In this document: in pieces, positions 8,228-17,860 of the stretch
How the letters are laid out: every line of letters starts with the position of its first letter
How positions within the stretch are numbered: position 1 is the stretch's first letter
From: Hydrogenophilales bacterium CG_4_10_14_3_um_filter_63_21
GTDB taxonomy: Bacteria > Pseudomonadota > Gammaproteobacteria > Burkholderiales > Thiobacillaceae
Assembly (NCBI GenBank): GCA_002784045.1
Contig: PFJX01000034.1
Location: 1 to 32,257, forward strand
Length of the DNA stretch: 32,257 bases
Direction: 5' to 3'
The notes under the pieces: model-generated
The model's input: only the letters and a program-made list of their open reading frames with translations
Told to the model about the DNA's origin: nothing
Databases searched by the model: none
Translations under genes and position numbers: made by a program

Positions 8228-8557
8228 TCACCCGCTTCCGCTCGTCTCGTGTTGCAGGATGGCGGGCAGGTCGCGTGCGGCGTGCAGCACACGAATCACT
8301 TCGATGGCCTCGGCGCGATACAGATAGAAAATCAGGTGGGGAAAGCCTTTGACCGGCCACATCCGCAAATTCACACCGGGCAGCAGATGGGCGTATCGCG
8401 GTGAGCCGATACCTGGCTGTTCACACAACAGTTCGAAGGCGGGCTTGATGGCTTCGAGAAACGCGCCGGCGGCGGCAGGATTTTCGTCGAAAAGGAATGC
8501 GGCGGCATGGTCAATGTCCGCCGTCGCCAGCGGCCGGACGCAGAGTGGGAACTTCAC
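8228..8557 (-). CDS. RelE/ParE-family toxin
   Basis: A 109-residue protein with the ParE/RelE fold pattern: an N-terminal strand VRPLATADIDHAAAFLFDEN leading into helices, a middle hinge PGIGSPRYAHLLPGVNLRMW, and the typical C-terminal strands FPHLIFYLYRAEAIEVIRVL followed by HAARD. ParE-type toxins poison gyrase, whereas RelE-type toxins cut mRNA on the ribosome; the sequence does not settle which applies. The start is GTG 8557, inside a GTGA overlap with the antitoxin stop, which is the usual coupling for these modules. The downstream genes follow without a terminator, so the module may be co-transcribed with the DUF6883/DUF4926 genes. Confidence 0.85.
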   Translation of the reverse strand: MKFPLCVRPLATADIDHAAAFLFDENPAAAGAFLEAIKPAFELLCEQPGIGSPRYAHLLPGVNLRMWPVKGFPHLIFYLYRAEAIEVIRVLHAARDLPAILQHETSGSG

Positions 8558-8790
8558 CGCCCCAGCCTGGCGCGGCGTTCGGCCCAATAATCGGCGTCCA
8601 CCGGCGCGGCAACGCCTGATTCCAGCCCCTGGCGCAGTAGATCGGTCAACCGCTGTTCGGCGCGGCGCACCTGATCCTGGCGGATCAACTCACGCACATA
8701 TTCGCTGGAGGAGCCATAGCCGCCATTCTCGACGCACTGGTCGACGAAGCGCTTGAGGCTATCCGGGAGAGAAACATTCATCGTGGTCAT
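8554..8790 (-). CDS. ParD/CopG-type antitoxin
   Basis: A 78-residue protein beginning MTTMNVSLPDSLKRFVDQCV, a ribbon-helix-helix DNA-binding N-terminus (strand NVSLP, then helices ending at SSSEYVRELIRQD). An acidic and basic C-terminal tail (RLTDLLRQGLESGV and beyond) follows and normally wraps the toxin. Two in-frame ATGs are possible, at 8790 and 8781. It lies before and overlaps the ParE/RelE gene by 4 bp, and such antitoxins usually repress their own promoter. The reading frame stays open upstream to 9000 but shows no family features there. Confidence 0.87.
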   Translation of the reverse strand: MTTMNVSLPDSLKRFVDQCVENGGYGSSSEYVRELIRQDQVRRAEQRLTDLLRQGLESGVAAPVDADYWAERRARLGR

Positions 8791-8948
8791 GGCCGAACTG
8801 TAGTGGGATTTGGCAAAGATTGCCATCGAGGATGGCTCGTTGTCGCGGCGCCAAGTGGTGTCTTGCAACAGCCCAGGCTTGAGGCCTTCGATGCCACGCG
8901 TGCTGGCTGGCATGACCCGTACGGAGCTTCGTTGGTGCCAACCTGACC

Positions 8949-8998
8949 GGCTGGTGTTCGGCCTTATGTGGAGCTCCACATAAGGCCGAAGACCAGCC
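8949..8998. repeat. Near-perfect 50-bp palindrome
   Basis: The central 34 bases (8957-8990) are a perfect palindrome: TTCGGCCTTATGTGGAG followed by its exact reverse complement, with no loop. Outside a single G/G mismatch the symmetry continues for seven more bases (GGCTGGT at 8949-8955, ACCAGCC at 8992-8998). It lies in the 252-bp gap between the parD-like antitoxin start and the end of exoA, about 45 bases downstream of the exoA stop. It could terminate exoA, bind a dimeric protein, or be a dispersed repeat. There is no T run. Confidence 0.8.
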
Positions 8999-9042
8999 AT
9001 TCCGGCAGCGTCCCCGCCGAACGGCTTCTATCCACTTCCCGT

Positions 9043-9822
9043 CTATAGCGTGTAGTCGTAATCGACGATCAGCGGCGCGTGATCGGAAAACCGCTGTTCC
9101 TTGTACACGCTGGCGGCGCGCGCCTGGGCGGCGATGCCGGGGGTGGCGATCTGGTAGTCGATGCGCCAGCCGACGTTCTTCGCCCAAGCCTGGCCGCGAT
9201 TGCTCCACCACGTATAGGCCTCGCCTGCGTGCTCCGGATAGAGGCGGCGGTAGACGTCGACCAGGCCGATGCGCTCGAACAGGTGGCTCATCCAGGCGCG
9301 TTCTTCCGGCAGGAAGCCGGAGTTCTTCCGGTTTCCTTTCCAGTTTTTCAGATCAATTTCGCGGTGGGCGATGTTCCAGTCGCCGCACAGGATGAACTCG
9401 CGCCCGCTCTTCGCCAGCGCCTCCAGGCGCGGCAGAAAGCGTTCCATGAAGGCGAATTTGGCGGCCTGGCGTTCCTCCCCCGAGGAGCCGGAGGGCAGAT
9501 AAAGCGAGACCACGGAAAGATTGCCGAAGACGGCTTCGATATAGCGGCCTTCCGCGTCGATATCGGGTATGCCGAGGCCTTCGATGATCTGCCCAGGCTG
9601 TTGTTTCGAGTACAGGCCGACGCCGCTGTAGCCCTTTTTTTCCGCGTAATGGAAATAGCCGTGGAGCCCGGGCGGGTTGAGCATTTCCAGGGACAGGTCC
9701 GGCACTTGCGCCTTGAGTTCCTGGAGACAGATGACATCGGCATCCTGGCTGGCCAGCCAGGCGTACACGCCCTTCTTGGCGGCGGAGCGAATTCCGTTAA
9801 GATTCAGGCTGATAACGCGCAT
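9043..9822 (-). CDS. xth: Exodeoxyribonuclease III
   Basis: A 259-residue enzyme of the exonuclease III/AP endonuclease (EEP) family, which cuts at abasic sites and removes 3' blocking groups in base-excision repair. The key motifs are present: [10 protein letters not shown] at the N-terminus, LQELK with metal-binding Glu35, YSGVGLYS, the catalytic GDWNIAH near residues 149-155, and the C-terminal [10 protein letters not shown] with the catalytic His. Length and order are typical of the ExoA-like branch. The ATG at 9822 lies 18 bp from the divergent pyrE start, so both genes must share a very small or overlapping promoter region. Confidence 0.95.
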   Translation of the reverse strand: MRVISLNLNGIRSAAKKGVYAWLASQDADVICLQELKAQVPDLSLEMLNPPGLHGYFHYAEKKGYSGVGLYSKQQPGQIIEGLGIPDIDAEGRYIEAVFGNLSVVSLYLPSGSSGEERQAAKFAFMERFLPRLEALAKSGREFILCGDWNIAHREIDLKNWKGNRKNSGFLPEERAWMSHLFERIGLVDVYRRLYPEHAGEAYTWWSNRGQAWAKNVGWRIDYQIATPGIAAQARAASVYKEQRFSDHAPLIVDYDYTL

Positions 9823-9840
9823 GGAACGAAGGCTATAGGG

Positions 9841-10485
9841 ATGCAGGATTTCAAACGGGCGTTTCTCGAATTCGCGATTCGCCAACAGGTATTGCTGTTC
9901 GGGGAGTTCAAGACCAAGGCGGGGCGGATGAGTCCGTATTTCTTCAACGCCGGCTTGTTCAATGATGGGGCGTCGCTGAAACAGCTTGGCGAATTTTACG
10001 CGCAGGCGATTCAGCACTCCGGCCTCGCCTTCGATGGCTTGTTCGGGCCGGCCTACAAGGGCATTCCGCTGGCGTCCGCGGTGGCCATCGCCTTTGCCGG
10101 CGCGGGGCGCAACCTGCCTTACAGCTACAACCGCAAGGAAGCGAAGGACCACGGCGAGGGCGGCAATATTGTTGGCGCCCCGCTGTCCGGACGCATCCTG
10201 ATCGTCGACGATGTGATTTCCGCCGGCACTTCGGTGCGTGAATCGGTGCAACTGATCCGCGCGGCGGGGGCCACGCCGTGCGCCGTGGCGATCGCCCTGG
10301 ATCGCATGGAACGCGGCCAGGGTAGCCTGTCGGCGGTGCAGGAGGTGAGCCGCGATTACAGTCTGCCGGTGGTGGCCATCGTCAACCTGAATGACCTGGC
10401 CCACTACCTGGCCGACACGCCGAAGTGGGGCGATACTCTCGCGGCCATCGTACGTTATCGCGGCCAGTATGGCGCCGATGAGTGA
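9841..10485 (+). CDS. pyrE: Orotate phosphoribosyltransferase
   Basis: A 214-residue cytosolic enzyme of de novo pyrimidine synthesis that joins orotate to PRPP to give OMP. The PRPP-binding signature [14 protein letters not shown] lies near residues 118-131. The N-terminal [14 protein letters not shown] and the mobile-loop stretch [14 protein letters not shown] are as in bacterial PyrE. The ATG at 9841 is chosen because it begins the conserved [12 protein letters not shown]; the frame happens to be open much further left, on the strand opposite exoA. The gene is divergent from exoA with 18 bp between them. Confidence 0.96.
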   Translation: MQDFKRAFLEFAIRQQVLLFGEFKTKAGRMSPYFFNAGLFNDGASLKQLGEFYAQAIQHSGLAFDGLFGPAYKGIPLASAVAIAFAGAGRNLPYSYNRKEAKDHGEGGNIVGAPLSGRILIVDDVISAGTSVRESVQLIRAAGATPCAVAIALDRMERGQGSLSAVQEVSRDYSLPVVAIVNLNDLAHYLADTPKWGDTLAAIVRYRGQYGADE

Positions 10486-10618
10486 CGGAATGCCTATACA
10501 GGATGCCGGGATTCCAACGGACGCAACCGCGAGAGGGTTGTACAACATGTTGAAAATAAAAGAATTATTGCTGGCCTGCCGCTTGCTGGAGAGGGGAGCC
10601 CCCTCATTTGCCAGCCGC

Positions 10619-11236
10619 ATGCGCATCGTTACCACCCTCCTTCTGATTTTCGCCGCCGGCCCAGCCCTGGCCACCACCTACCGTTGGGTGGATGCCAACG
10701 GCAAGGTGCATTATGGTGATGTCATGCCCAGCCAGCAGTCCGGCCTGGGTCACCAGGAACTGGACAAGCAGGGAAGGGTGGTCAAGAGCACGCCGCGCAC
10801 CCTGCTCACCCAAGAGGAGCGGCGTCGCCGAGCCGAGGAAACCGCCGCCCACGACGAACATATGCGCCGGGTGGAAGATCAGCAGCGCCGCGACCGCGCC
10901 TTGTTGTCCACCTTCGCCAATGAGAGTGAGATCGACCTGGCGCGGGATCGCGCCCTGATTTTGGAAAGGTCGAACCTGAACGGCTTGCAGTCACGCCTGG
11001 ACAGCACCGCGGCCAAGCTTTCCTTCGCCAACAAGCAATTGGCCCGCTTGCGTGCGGCGCGCATGGTGGAGCCAGCCAATCTCGCGCAGATGCGCGACGA
11101 GGCGCAGGCGGAGCTGGAGCAAATCGGCGCGGCCATGCGGCAGCGGGAAAAGACCATGAATGGCCTGAAACAACGGTTCGAGGCCGACAAGGCGCGCTTT
11201 CAGGAACTGCTGGAGTTGAAGGCGATAGCGCGGTAG
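10619..11236 (+). CDS. Exported DUF4124-domain coiled-coil protein
   Basis: A 205-residue protein with a signal peptide (MRIVTTLLLIFAAGPALA) and then the DUF4124 opening TTYRWVDANGKVHYGD, a short beta-hairpin module common at the N-terminus of proteobacterial periplasmic proteins. The rest is charged and helical (about residues 55-200, rich in Glu, Arg, Ala and Leu) and is probably a coiled coil. The frame is open upstream to 10391, but the signal peptide fixes the start at 10619. The gene follows pyrE by 133 bp. A structural or envelope-associated role is likely from the architecture; the function is unknown. Confidence 0.75.
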   Translation: MRIVTTLLLIFAAGPALATTYRWVDANGKVHYGDVMPSQQSGLGHQELDKQGRVVKSTPRTLLTQEERRRRAEETAAHDEHMRRVEDQQRRDRALLSTFANESEIDLARDRALILERSNLNGLQSRLDSTAAKLSFANKQLARLRAARMVEPANLAQMRDEAQAELEQIGAAMRQREKTMNGLKQRFEADKARFQELLELKAIAR

Positions 11237-11252
11237 CAGGAAGTAGGCCGGG

Positions 11253-11270
11253 TTAACGTGAAACAACCGC
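11253..11270 (+). repeat. Copy of a dispersed 18-bp repeat (TTA-RCGTGAAACAACCGC type)
   Basis: TTAACGTGAAACAACCGC here matches, in inverted orientation and at 17 of 18 bases, the stretch 22297-22314 (GCGGTTGTTTCACGCTAA). Both lie between genes. The rest of the gap 11237-11388, between the DUF4124 gene and gatB, shows nothing else I can name. Confidence 0.5.
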
Positions 11271-11388
11271 CATGCCGTCGGAGCTTCATCACACGGTCCG
11301 CTCCTACGGTGGGTTGCATTTTCACGAGCGGCCGTCCGGTCATGCGCGTTAGGCGCGGGGGGTTGCGCCGTAGCCCGATCTACGTTGA

Positions 11389-12855
11389 TCAGCCCGCGCC
11401 GAGTTTCCGCTTCAACAGTTCGTTGACCTGGGCCGGATTGGCGCGGCCCTTGCTGGCCTTCATTACCTGGCCGACCAGGGCATTGAAGGCCTTCTCCTTG
11501 CCGGAACGGAATTCCTCGACCGACTTGGCATTCGCGGCCAGCACTTCGTCGATGATCGCCGAGAGGGCGCCGGAGTCGGAAACCTGTTTCAGGCCACGGG
11601 CTTCGATGATGGCGTCGGCTTCGCCTTCGCCGGCCCACATCGCCTCGAACACCTGTTTCGCGAGCTTGCCAGACAGCGTGCCGTCCTGAATCCGCGCCAG
11701 CAGGCCGGCGAGTTGTCGCGCCGAGATGCGGCTGGCGGCAACGTCCAGGCCTTCCCGGTTGAGGGTGGCTGAGAGGTCGCCCATGATCCAGTTGGCGGCC
11801 AGCTTGGCGTCCGGCTGCATCAGTCCGGCCACGACGGACTCGAAATAGTCCGCCATCGCCCGCGAGGAGGTCAGGGTGTTGGCGTCATATGCGGATAACC
11901 CCAGATCATCGCGATAGCGCGCCTGCTTCTGTTGCGGCAATTCCGGCAGCGTGGCGCGCACTTGTTCGATCCAGTCTTCGTCCAGCTTGACCGGCAGCAG
12001 GTCGGGGTCGGGGAAATAGCGGTAATCGTGGGCGTCTTCCTTGGTCCGCATGACGCGGGTTTCGCCACTGTCCGGGTCGAACAGCACGGTGGCTTGCTGG
12101 ATGGTGTGGCCGTCTTCGATCTGCTCGATCTGCCAGCGCGCTTCGTAATTGATCGCCTGTTCCAGAAACTTGAACGAGTTGAGGTTCTTGATCTCGCGCC
12201 GGGTGCCATATTCGGCTTGTCCCATGGGCCGCACCGAGACGTTGGCGTCCACCCGGAAGCTGCCTTCCTGCATGTTGCCGTCGCAGATGCCGATCCAGGC
12301 CACCAGGGTATGCAGCGCCTTGGCATAGGCCACCGCCTCTTTGGCCGAACGCATGTCCGGCTCCGAGACGATTTCCAGCAGCGGCGTGCCGGCGCGGTTG
12401 AGGTCGATGCCGCTCAGTGGACGACCATCCTCGCCGTGGAAGTCTTCGTGCAGCGACTTGCCGGCGTCTTCTTCCAGGTGCGCGCGGGTGATGCGGACGG
12501 TCTTTTCCACGGCCTTGCCCCCCTCGCCGACTTGGACGGTCAACTCGCCGGCTTCGACGATGGGCAGCGTGAACTGGCTGATCTGGTAGCCCTTGGGCAG
12601 GTCCGGATAGAAGTAATTCTTGCGGTCGAAAATATTGGTGCGATTCAGTTTGGCGCCAATAGCCAGGCCAAACTTGATCGCCCGCTCCACCGCGCCCTTG
12701 TTGAGCACCGGCAGCACGCCGGGCAGGGCGATATCGACCTGGCAGGCCTGGCTATTGGGCGCGGCGCCGAAAGCAGTGCTGGCGCCGGAGAAGATTTTGG
12801 TCTGGGTGGAGAGCTGGGAATGCACTTCCAGCCCGATGACGGTTTCCCATTGCAT
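11389..12855 (-). CDS. gatB: Aspartyl/glutamyl-tRNA amidotransferase subunit B
   Basis: The 488-residue tRNA-binding and kinase subunit of GatCAB, which converts Glu-tRNA(Gln) or Asp-tRNA(Asn) to the correctly amidated form using ammonia from GatA. Diagnostic stretches are [20 protein letters not shown] at the start, [33 protein letters not shown], and [18 protein letters not shown]. The C-terminal helical YqeY-like domain ends with [13 protein letters not shown]. Its start lies 6 bp after an inserted Uma2-family gene rather than directly after gatA. Confidence 0.97.
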   Translation of the reverse strand: MQWETVIGLEVHSQLSTQTKIFSGASTAFGAAPNSQACQVDIALPGVLPVLNKGAVERAIKFGLAIGAKLNRTNIFDRKNYFYPDLPKGYQISQFTLPIVEAGELTVQVGEGGKAVEKTVRITRAHLEEDAGKSLHEDFHGEDGRPLSGIDLNRAGTPLLEIVSEPDMRSAKEAVAYAKALHTLVAWIGICDGNMQEGSFRVDANVSVRPMGQAEYGTRREIKNLNSFKFLEQAINYEARWQIEQIEDGHTIQQATVLFDPDSGETRVMRTKEDAHDYRYFPDPDLLPVKLDEDWIEQVRATLPELPQQKQARYRDDLGLSAYDANTLTSSRAMADYFESVVAGLMQPDAKLAANWIMGDLSATLNREGLDVAASRISARQLAGLLARIQDGTLSGKLAKQVFEAMWAGEGEADAIIEARGLKQVSDSGALSAIIDEVLAANAKSVEEFRSGKEKAFNALVGQVMKASKGRANPAQVNELLKRKLGAG

Positions 12856-12860
12856 GGCTT

Positions 12861-13481
12861 TTATCCGTAACTGGGGATGTCCTGGCGGGCCTCGATCTGC
12901 AATGGCCAGCCGAACAAATCGTGAAAGGCGAGGCTGAAACCGGGGGCGACACGCAGGGTGAGCGTGTTTTCCGCCAGCAGCACCTCGGATTCGGGATAGC
13001 GCCCGTCCGCGCCCAGGCTGTACAACTCGGCAAAACGGTAGGCCGGGTCGATCAGCAGATATTGCGGCACGCCGGCGGCCTCATACAGACGGCGCTTGTG
13101 TTTGCGATCCTTGGCGGCGGTGCTCGGTGAGAGCACTTCCACCACCAGATCCGGCGCGCCGCGCACCCGGCCGTTCACCACGATGGTGGGGTCGCACACC
13201 ACGATCAGGTCGGGCTGCACCACGGTGAGGTCGGAGAGGATGACGTCGATGGGGGATTCGAGAATGTCGCAGGGCGGCTCGCCGCCACCGGATTTCAGGC
13301 GTTCGCGTTGATGCAGCGCCAGTTCGACATGCAGCGCCGCCACCACCTTCTGGTGGTCGTAGCCCGGGGCGTTCATCTCATACGGAATGCCGTCGATCAG
13401 TTCATATCGCGTGCCGTCCTCCGGCCAGGTCAGGTACTCCTCGACGGTGTAACGCTCGTCCTTATGTAATGCGAAGCCCAT
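12861..13481 (-). CDS. Uma2-family (DUF820) PD-(D/E)xK nuclease-like protein
   Basis: A 206-residue protein of the Uma2/DUF820 family, which has a restriction-endonuclease-like fold. The visible core is [20 protein letters not shown], then [29 protein letters not shown], and [14 protein letters not shown]. The Asp and Glu of the PDLVVE strand and a following Lys are the expected catalytic set. The family is abundant in cyanobacteria and scattered in Proteobacteria, often in many copies, and its biological role is poorly defined. Here it is wedged between gatA (12 bp gap) and gatB (5 bp gap), in the same direction, so it is surely co-transcribed with the amidotransferase. It looks like an insertion into the operon. 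Confidence 0.85.
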   Translation of the reverse strand: MGFALHKDERYTVEEYLTWPEDGTRYELIDGIPYEMNAPGYDHQKVVAALHVELALHQRERLKSGGGEPPCDILESPIDVILSDLTVVQPDLIVVCDPTIVVNGRVRGAPDLVVEVLSPSTAAKDRKHKRRLYEAAGVPQYLLIDPAYRFAELYSLGADGRYPESEVLLAENTLTLRVAPGFSLAFHDLFGWPLQIEARQDIPSYG

Positions 13482-13493
13482 GATCGTCTCCTA

Positions 13494-14954
13494 TCAAAGT
13501 GTCGGCGCCCGTGTGTGCCAGTCGCTCGCCAGTTGGTACTGGTGCGCCACGTTCAGCATCCGCGCCTCGGCGAAATAATCGCCGATGAGTTGCAGGCCGA
13601 TCGGCAGGCCCTGGGCGTCGAAGCCGCAGGGCAGGCTCAAACCCGGCAGGCCGGCGAGGTTGACGGCGATGGTGTAGATGTCGGAGAGGTACATCTCGAC
13701 CGGGTCGGCGGTTTTTTCATTCAGCTTGAACGCGGTGGTGGGCGCGGTGGGGCCGAGGATGACGTCGCACTGCTTGAAGGCCTCGACGAAATCCTGGGCG
13801 ATCAGGCGGCGGAGCTTCTGCGCTTGCAAGTAATAGGCGTCGTAGTAGCCGTGCGAGAGGACGTAGGCGCCGATCATGATGCGCCGCTTGACCTCAGGCC
13901 CGAAGCCTTCGGCGCGGGTCTTCTCGTACATCTCGGTGAGATCGCCATACTCGGGGGTGCGGTAGCCGTAGCGCACGCCGTCGAAGCGCGACAGGTTGCT
14001 GGATGCTTCCGCCGGCGCCAGGACGTAATAGGCAGCGACCGATAGCCTGGAATTGGGCAGGGCCACTGCCACGGCTTGCGCGCCCAGCTTCTTCAACGCA
14101 TCGATGGCTTGCTCGACCGCGCGGGCAGTTTCGCCGGAAAGTCCCTCGCTGAAGAATTCGCGCGGCAGGCCGATTTTCAGGCCGGCCAGGGGACGGGAGA
14201 GGTCGCGGGTGTAATCCTCTTTCTCGCGTTCCAGGCTGGTGGAGTCACGCGCATCGAAGCCGGCCATGACGTTGAGCAGCAGGGCGCAATCCTCGGCGGT
14301 CCGCGCCATCGGCCCGGCCTGATCGAGGCTGGAGGCGAAGGCGATCATGCCGTAGCGCGACACCACGCCATAGGTGGGCTTCAGGCCGGTGATGCCGCAC
14401 AGCGCCGCCGGCTGGCGGATGGAGCCGCCGGTATCGGTGCCGGTCGCCGCCGGGGCGATCCGCGCCGCTACCGCCGCCGCGCTGCCGCCGGAGGAACCGC
14501 CGGGCACGCGCGTGGTATCCCAGGGGTTCTTCACCGGGCCGTAGAAACTGGTCTCATTGGAGGAGCCCATCGCGAACTCGTCCATATTGGTCTTGCCGAG
14601 CGTGGGCATCCCGGCCGCCTTGAATTGCTCGATGACGTGGGCGTCATAGGGCGAGACGAAGTTGGACAGCATCTTCGAGCCGCAGGTGGTCAACCAGCCT
14701 TCGGCGCAAAAGATGTCTTTATGGGCGATCGGTACCCCGATGAGCGGCCCGGCGGGGTTGCCAACACTCCCGGCGGCGCGGCGCGCATCGGCGGCGGCAG
14801 CCTCGGCCAGAGTCTTGTCAGCAGCGACGGTGATGAAGGCGTTGAGCGTGGGGTTCAGCCGCTCGATGCGGCCCAGGGTGTCCTGGCACAGTTCGACGCT
14901 GGAGATTTTGCCCGCGGCGAGGAGGGCGGAGAGGGATTTGATCGTGTCGGTCAT
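13494..14954 (-). CDS. gatA: Aspartyl/glutamyl-tRNA amidotransferase subunit A
   Basis: A 486-residue amidase-signature enzyme that hydrolyses glutamine to supply ammonia to GatB. The Ser-cisSer-Lys triad is visible: Lys79 in [10 protein letters not shown], the cis-Ser in [14 protein letters not shown] (about 154), and the nucleophile Ser178 in [12 protein letters not shown]. The length is normal. It follows gatC after a 48-bp spacer that can form two competing hairpins, unlike the tighter spacing in most gat operons. Confidence 0.97.
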   Translation of the reverse strand: MTDTIKSLSALLAAGKISSVELCQDTLGRIERLNPTLNAFITVAADKTLAEAAAADARRAAGSVGNPAGPLIGVPIAHKDIFCAEGWLTTCGSKMLSNFVSPYDAHVIEQFKAAGMPTLGKTNMDEFAMGSSNETSFYGPVKNPWDTTRVPGGSSGGSAAAVAARIAPAATGTDTGGSIRQPAALCGITGLKPTYGVVSRYGMIAFASSLDQAGPMARTAEDCALLLNVMAGFDARDSTSLEREKEDYTRDLSRPLAGLKIGLPREFFSEGLSGETARAVEQAIDALKKLGAQAVAVALPNSRLSVAAYYVLAPAEASSNLSRFDGVRYGYRTPEYGDLTEMYEKTRAEGFGPEVKRRIMIGAYVLSHGYYDAYYLQAQKLRRLIAQDFVEAFKQCDVILGPTAPTTAFKLNEKTADPVEMYLSDIYTIAVNLAGLPGLSLPCGFDAQGLPIGLQLIGDYFAEARMLNVAHQYQLASDWHTRAPTL

Positions 14955-14964
14955 GGCTCAATGA

Positions 14965-15001
14965 CAGTTGGCAGCGTGCAGTCGGTAGTGACTGCCAACT
15001 G
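14965..15001 (-). promoter_or_regulatory. Competing hairpins in the gatC-gatA spacer
   Basis: The spacer holds a perfect 10-bp inverted repeat, CAGTTGGCAG (14965-14974) and CTGCCAACTG (14992-15001). Inside it is a second pair, GCAGTC and GACTGC, which shares the right arm, so the two folds exclude each other. In the gat transcript this would form just upstream of the gatA start and could tune GatA output. It may also be only a dispersed repeat; no T run follows. Confidence 0.45.
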
Positions 15002-15002
15002 A

Positions 15003-15290
15003 CTACTCGATAACTTTGGGTACCAGATACAGCCCATTTTCGACCTGCGGCGCCACGGCCTGGAAGGCGGTGCGGCGGTCGGGTTCGGAAACGGTGTCGG
15101 TGCGCAGGCGCTGCGACAGATCCTGGGCATGGGACATGGGGGCGACGCCGCGGGTATCGACGGCCTGCATTTCCGCGATCAGGCCGAAAATGCCGTTGAG
15201 TTGCGCTTGATACCCGGCGGCCTCGGCTTCATCCACCCGAATGCGTGCCAGATGGGCGATGCGTTGCACGTCTTGCAGGGAAAGAGACAT
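15003..15290 (-). CDS. gatC: Aspartyl/glutamyl-tRNA amidotransferase subunit C
   Basis: A 95-residue belt subunit that holds GatA and GatB together. Typical features are [20 protein letters not shown] at the N-terminus, the central [10 protein letters not shown], and the C-terminal [20 protein letters not shown]. It is the first gene of the gatC-gatA-Uma2-gatB operon and is divergent from mreB with 74 bp between starts. Confidence 0.95.
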   Translation of the reverse strand: MSLSLQDVQRIAHLARIRVDEAEAAGYQAQLNGIFGLIAEMQAVDTRGVAPMSHAQDLSQRLRTDTVSEPDRRTAFQAVAPQVENGLYLVPKVIE

Positions 15291-15299
15291 GTTCTCAAA

Positions 15300-16405
<1,106 letters not shown>

Positions 16406-16412
16406 TACCTCA

Positions 16413-16464
16413 GGGGCAAGGAACAAGGGGCAAGGAAAGCCGGCGCCCTACTTGTCCCTTTCCT
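16413..16464 (+). repeat. Purine-rich direct repeat and hairpin in the mreB-mreC spacer
   Basis: GGGGCAAGGAA occurs twice (16413-16423 and 16427-16437), 14 bases apart. The stretch AGGAAAG (16433-16439) can pair with CTTTCCT (16458-16464). It could reduce read-through from the strongly needed mreB to mreC, or it may be a decayed repeat with no role. Confidence 0.35.
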
Positions 16465-16472
16465 GACCACCC

Positions 16473-17330
16473 ATGCCCCACACCCCTCAGGCTCCCCTGT
16501 TCGTCCGGGAAATGGGGTTGCCCACCCGGTTCGCGCTCTACCTGCTGTTCTGCTTGCTCTTGCTCGCGCTGGATGCGCGTTATTCCACCCTGGCCTGGTT
16601 GCGCGGCGGGCTCAATACGCTGCTCTATCCGATCCAGCGGGTGCTTGCCGCGCCCTGGGAGTGGAGCCAGGATGTGGCCGGCTTCTTCATTACCCACGGC
16701 GAACTCAAGCGCGATAACGATCGCTTGCGCGAGGAGCGCGACCGCATGCGCATCGCCCAGCAGGATCGCCAGACACTGCTGGCGGAGAACAACAATTTGC
16801 GCCAGTTGCTGGCCTTGCCAGCACGGCCCGATGCGGCGCCGCGCGTGGTGGAGATCGTGCAGACCGTGCCCAGCCCTTTTTCGCGCAAGGTGATCATCAA
16901 CCGTGGCCAGGCGCATGGCCTGGAGGCCGGCTCGCCGGTGGTCGACGCGGTCGGCCTGGTGGGGCAGGTGACGCGCAGTTATCCCCTGACCGCCGAGGTG
17001 ACGCTGCTGACCGACCGCGATCAGGGCGCGCCGGTGCAGATTCTGCGTAACGGCCTGCGCCTGATCGTTTCCGGTACCGGCTCGGACCGCTTGCTGGAAG
17101 TCCGTTTTCTCGACATGCACGCCGACATCAAGGAGGGCGATCTGCTGTACACCTCGGGCATCGACGGCACCTATCCGGCCGGCATACCGGTGGCGCAGGT
17201 GGTCAAGACCGAACCGCCGCGCAATACCCCTTTCGCGCGGGCTTATTGCCGTCCGCTCGGCGGCGTCGGCCGTTACCGGCATGTGGCGGTGTTGCAGCCC
17301 GCGCTGAAATCCGCGCCGGATAAACCATGA
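16473..17330 (+). CDS. mreC: Rod-shape-determining protein MreC
   Basis: A 285-residue bitopic protein of the elongasome that links PBP2 to MreB. It has a short cytosolic N-terminus, one membrane helix (FALYLLFCLLLLALDARY, about 21-38), a coiled coil (ELKRDNDRLREERDRMRIAQ, about 75-110), and a periplasmic beta domain with VIINRGQAHGLEAGSPVVD and GDLLYTSGIDGTYPAGIPV. Length and order are typical. Its TGA overlaps the mreD ATG by 4 bp. Confidence 0.95.
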   Translation: MPHTPQAPLFVREMGLPTRFALYLLFCLLLLALDARYSTLAWLRGGLNTLLYPIQRVLAAPWEWSQDVAGFFITHGELKRDNDRLREERDRMRIAQQDRQTLLAENNNLRQLLALPARPDAAPRVVEIVQTVPSPFSRKVIINRGQAHGLEAGSPVVDAVGLVGQVTRSYPLTAEVTLLTDRDQGAPVQILRNGLRLIVSGTGSDRLLEVRFLDMHADIKEGDLLYTSGIDGTYPAGIPVAQVVKTEPPRNTPFARAYCRPLGGVGRYRHVAVLQPALKSAPDKP

Positions 17331-17860
17331 GCCTCGCCAAACCCCTGCTGCCACAAGGCGCCGCGCTGGCCGCGCCGGCCACCCGCGCCAAGGTCATGTC
17401 CACCCTGTTCGCGGCGCTTTGCCTCACCCTGTTGCCGTGGGCGGATGGGTTGCGCTGGCTGCTGCCCGATCTCACGCTGATGGTGCTGCTCTATTGGTGT
17501 ATCCATGCGCCGCGCCTGGCCGGGCTTGGCATTGCTTTCGCGCTCGGCCTGCTCACCGATGTGACGCACGGCCTGCTGCTGGGGCTGGATGCGCTGGCCT
17601 ATTGCGGCGCCGCCTTTGTAGCCTTGATGGTGCAAAAGCGTCTGGAAGGGTTCGATGTACCGCGCCAGACCCTGCAACTGGCGCCGCTGCTGCTCGGCAA
17701 GGAGGCTCTGGTGCTGACTCTCGGGCTGGCTTTTGGCCGTGGCGAGGCGGATTGGCGCTATCTGGCCGCCGGCCTGTTGGCCGCGTTGCTCTGGTTGCCG
17801 CTGGCCATGCTGCTGGACCGTGTGGCCGGACGGCCCGTGCCCGAATCTGAACACTCGTGA
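17327..17860 (+). CDS. mreD: Rod-shape-determining protein MreD
   Basis: A 177-residue, very hydrophobic inner-membrane protein with about five membrane segments, including LTLMVLLYWCIHAPRLAG and the family-like stretch FALGLLTDVTHGLLLGLDAL. MreD is a component of the rod complex with MreC and PBP2. It has 4-bp overlaps with both neighbours (ATGA with mreC, GTGA with mrdA), so the three are translated in a coupled way. Confidence 0.93.
   Translation: MSLAKPLLPQGAALAAPATRAKVMSTLFAALCLTLLPWADGLRWLLPDLTLMVLLYWCIHAPRLAGLGIAFALGLLTDVTHGLLLGLDALAYCGAAFVALMVQKRLEGFDVPRQTLQLAPLLLGKEALVLTLGLAFGRGEADWRYLAAGLLAALLWLPLAMLLDRVAGRPVPESEHS

Noticed and set aside
9079-9840. A pyrE fusion protein extending 254 codons to the left
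   Set aside because: The upstream part is the complement of exoA; PyrE homology and length begin at ATG 9841.
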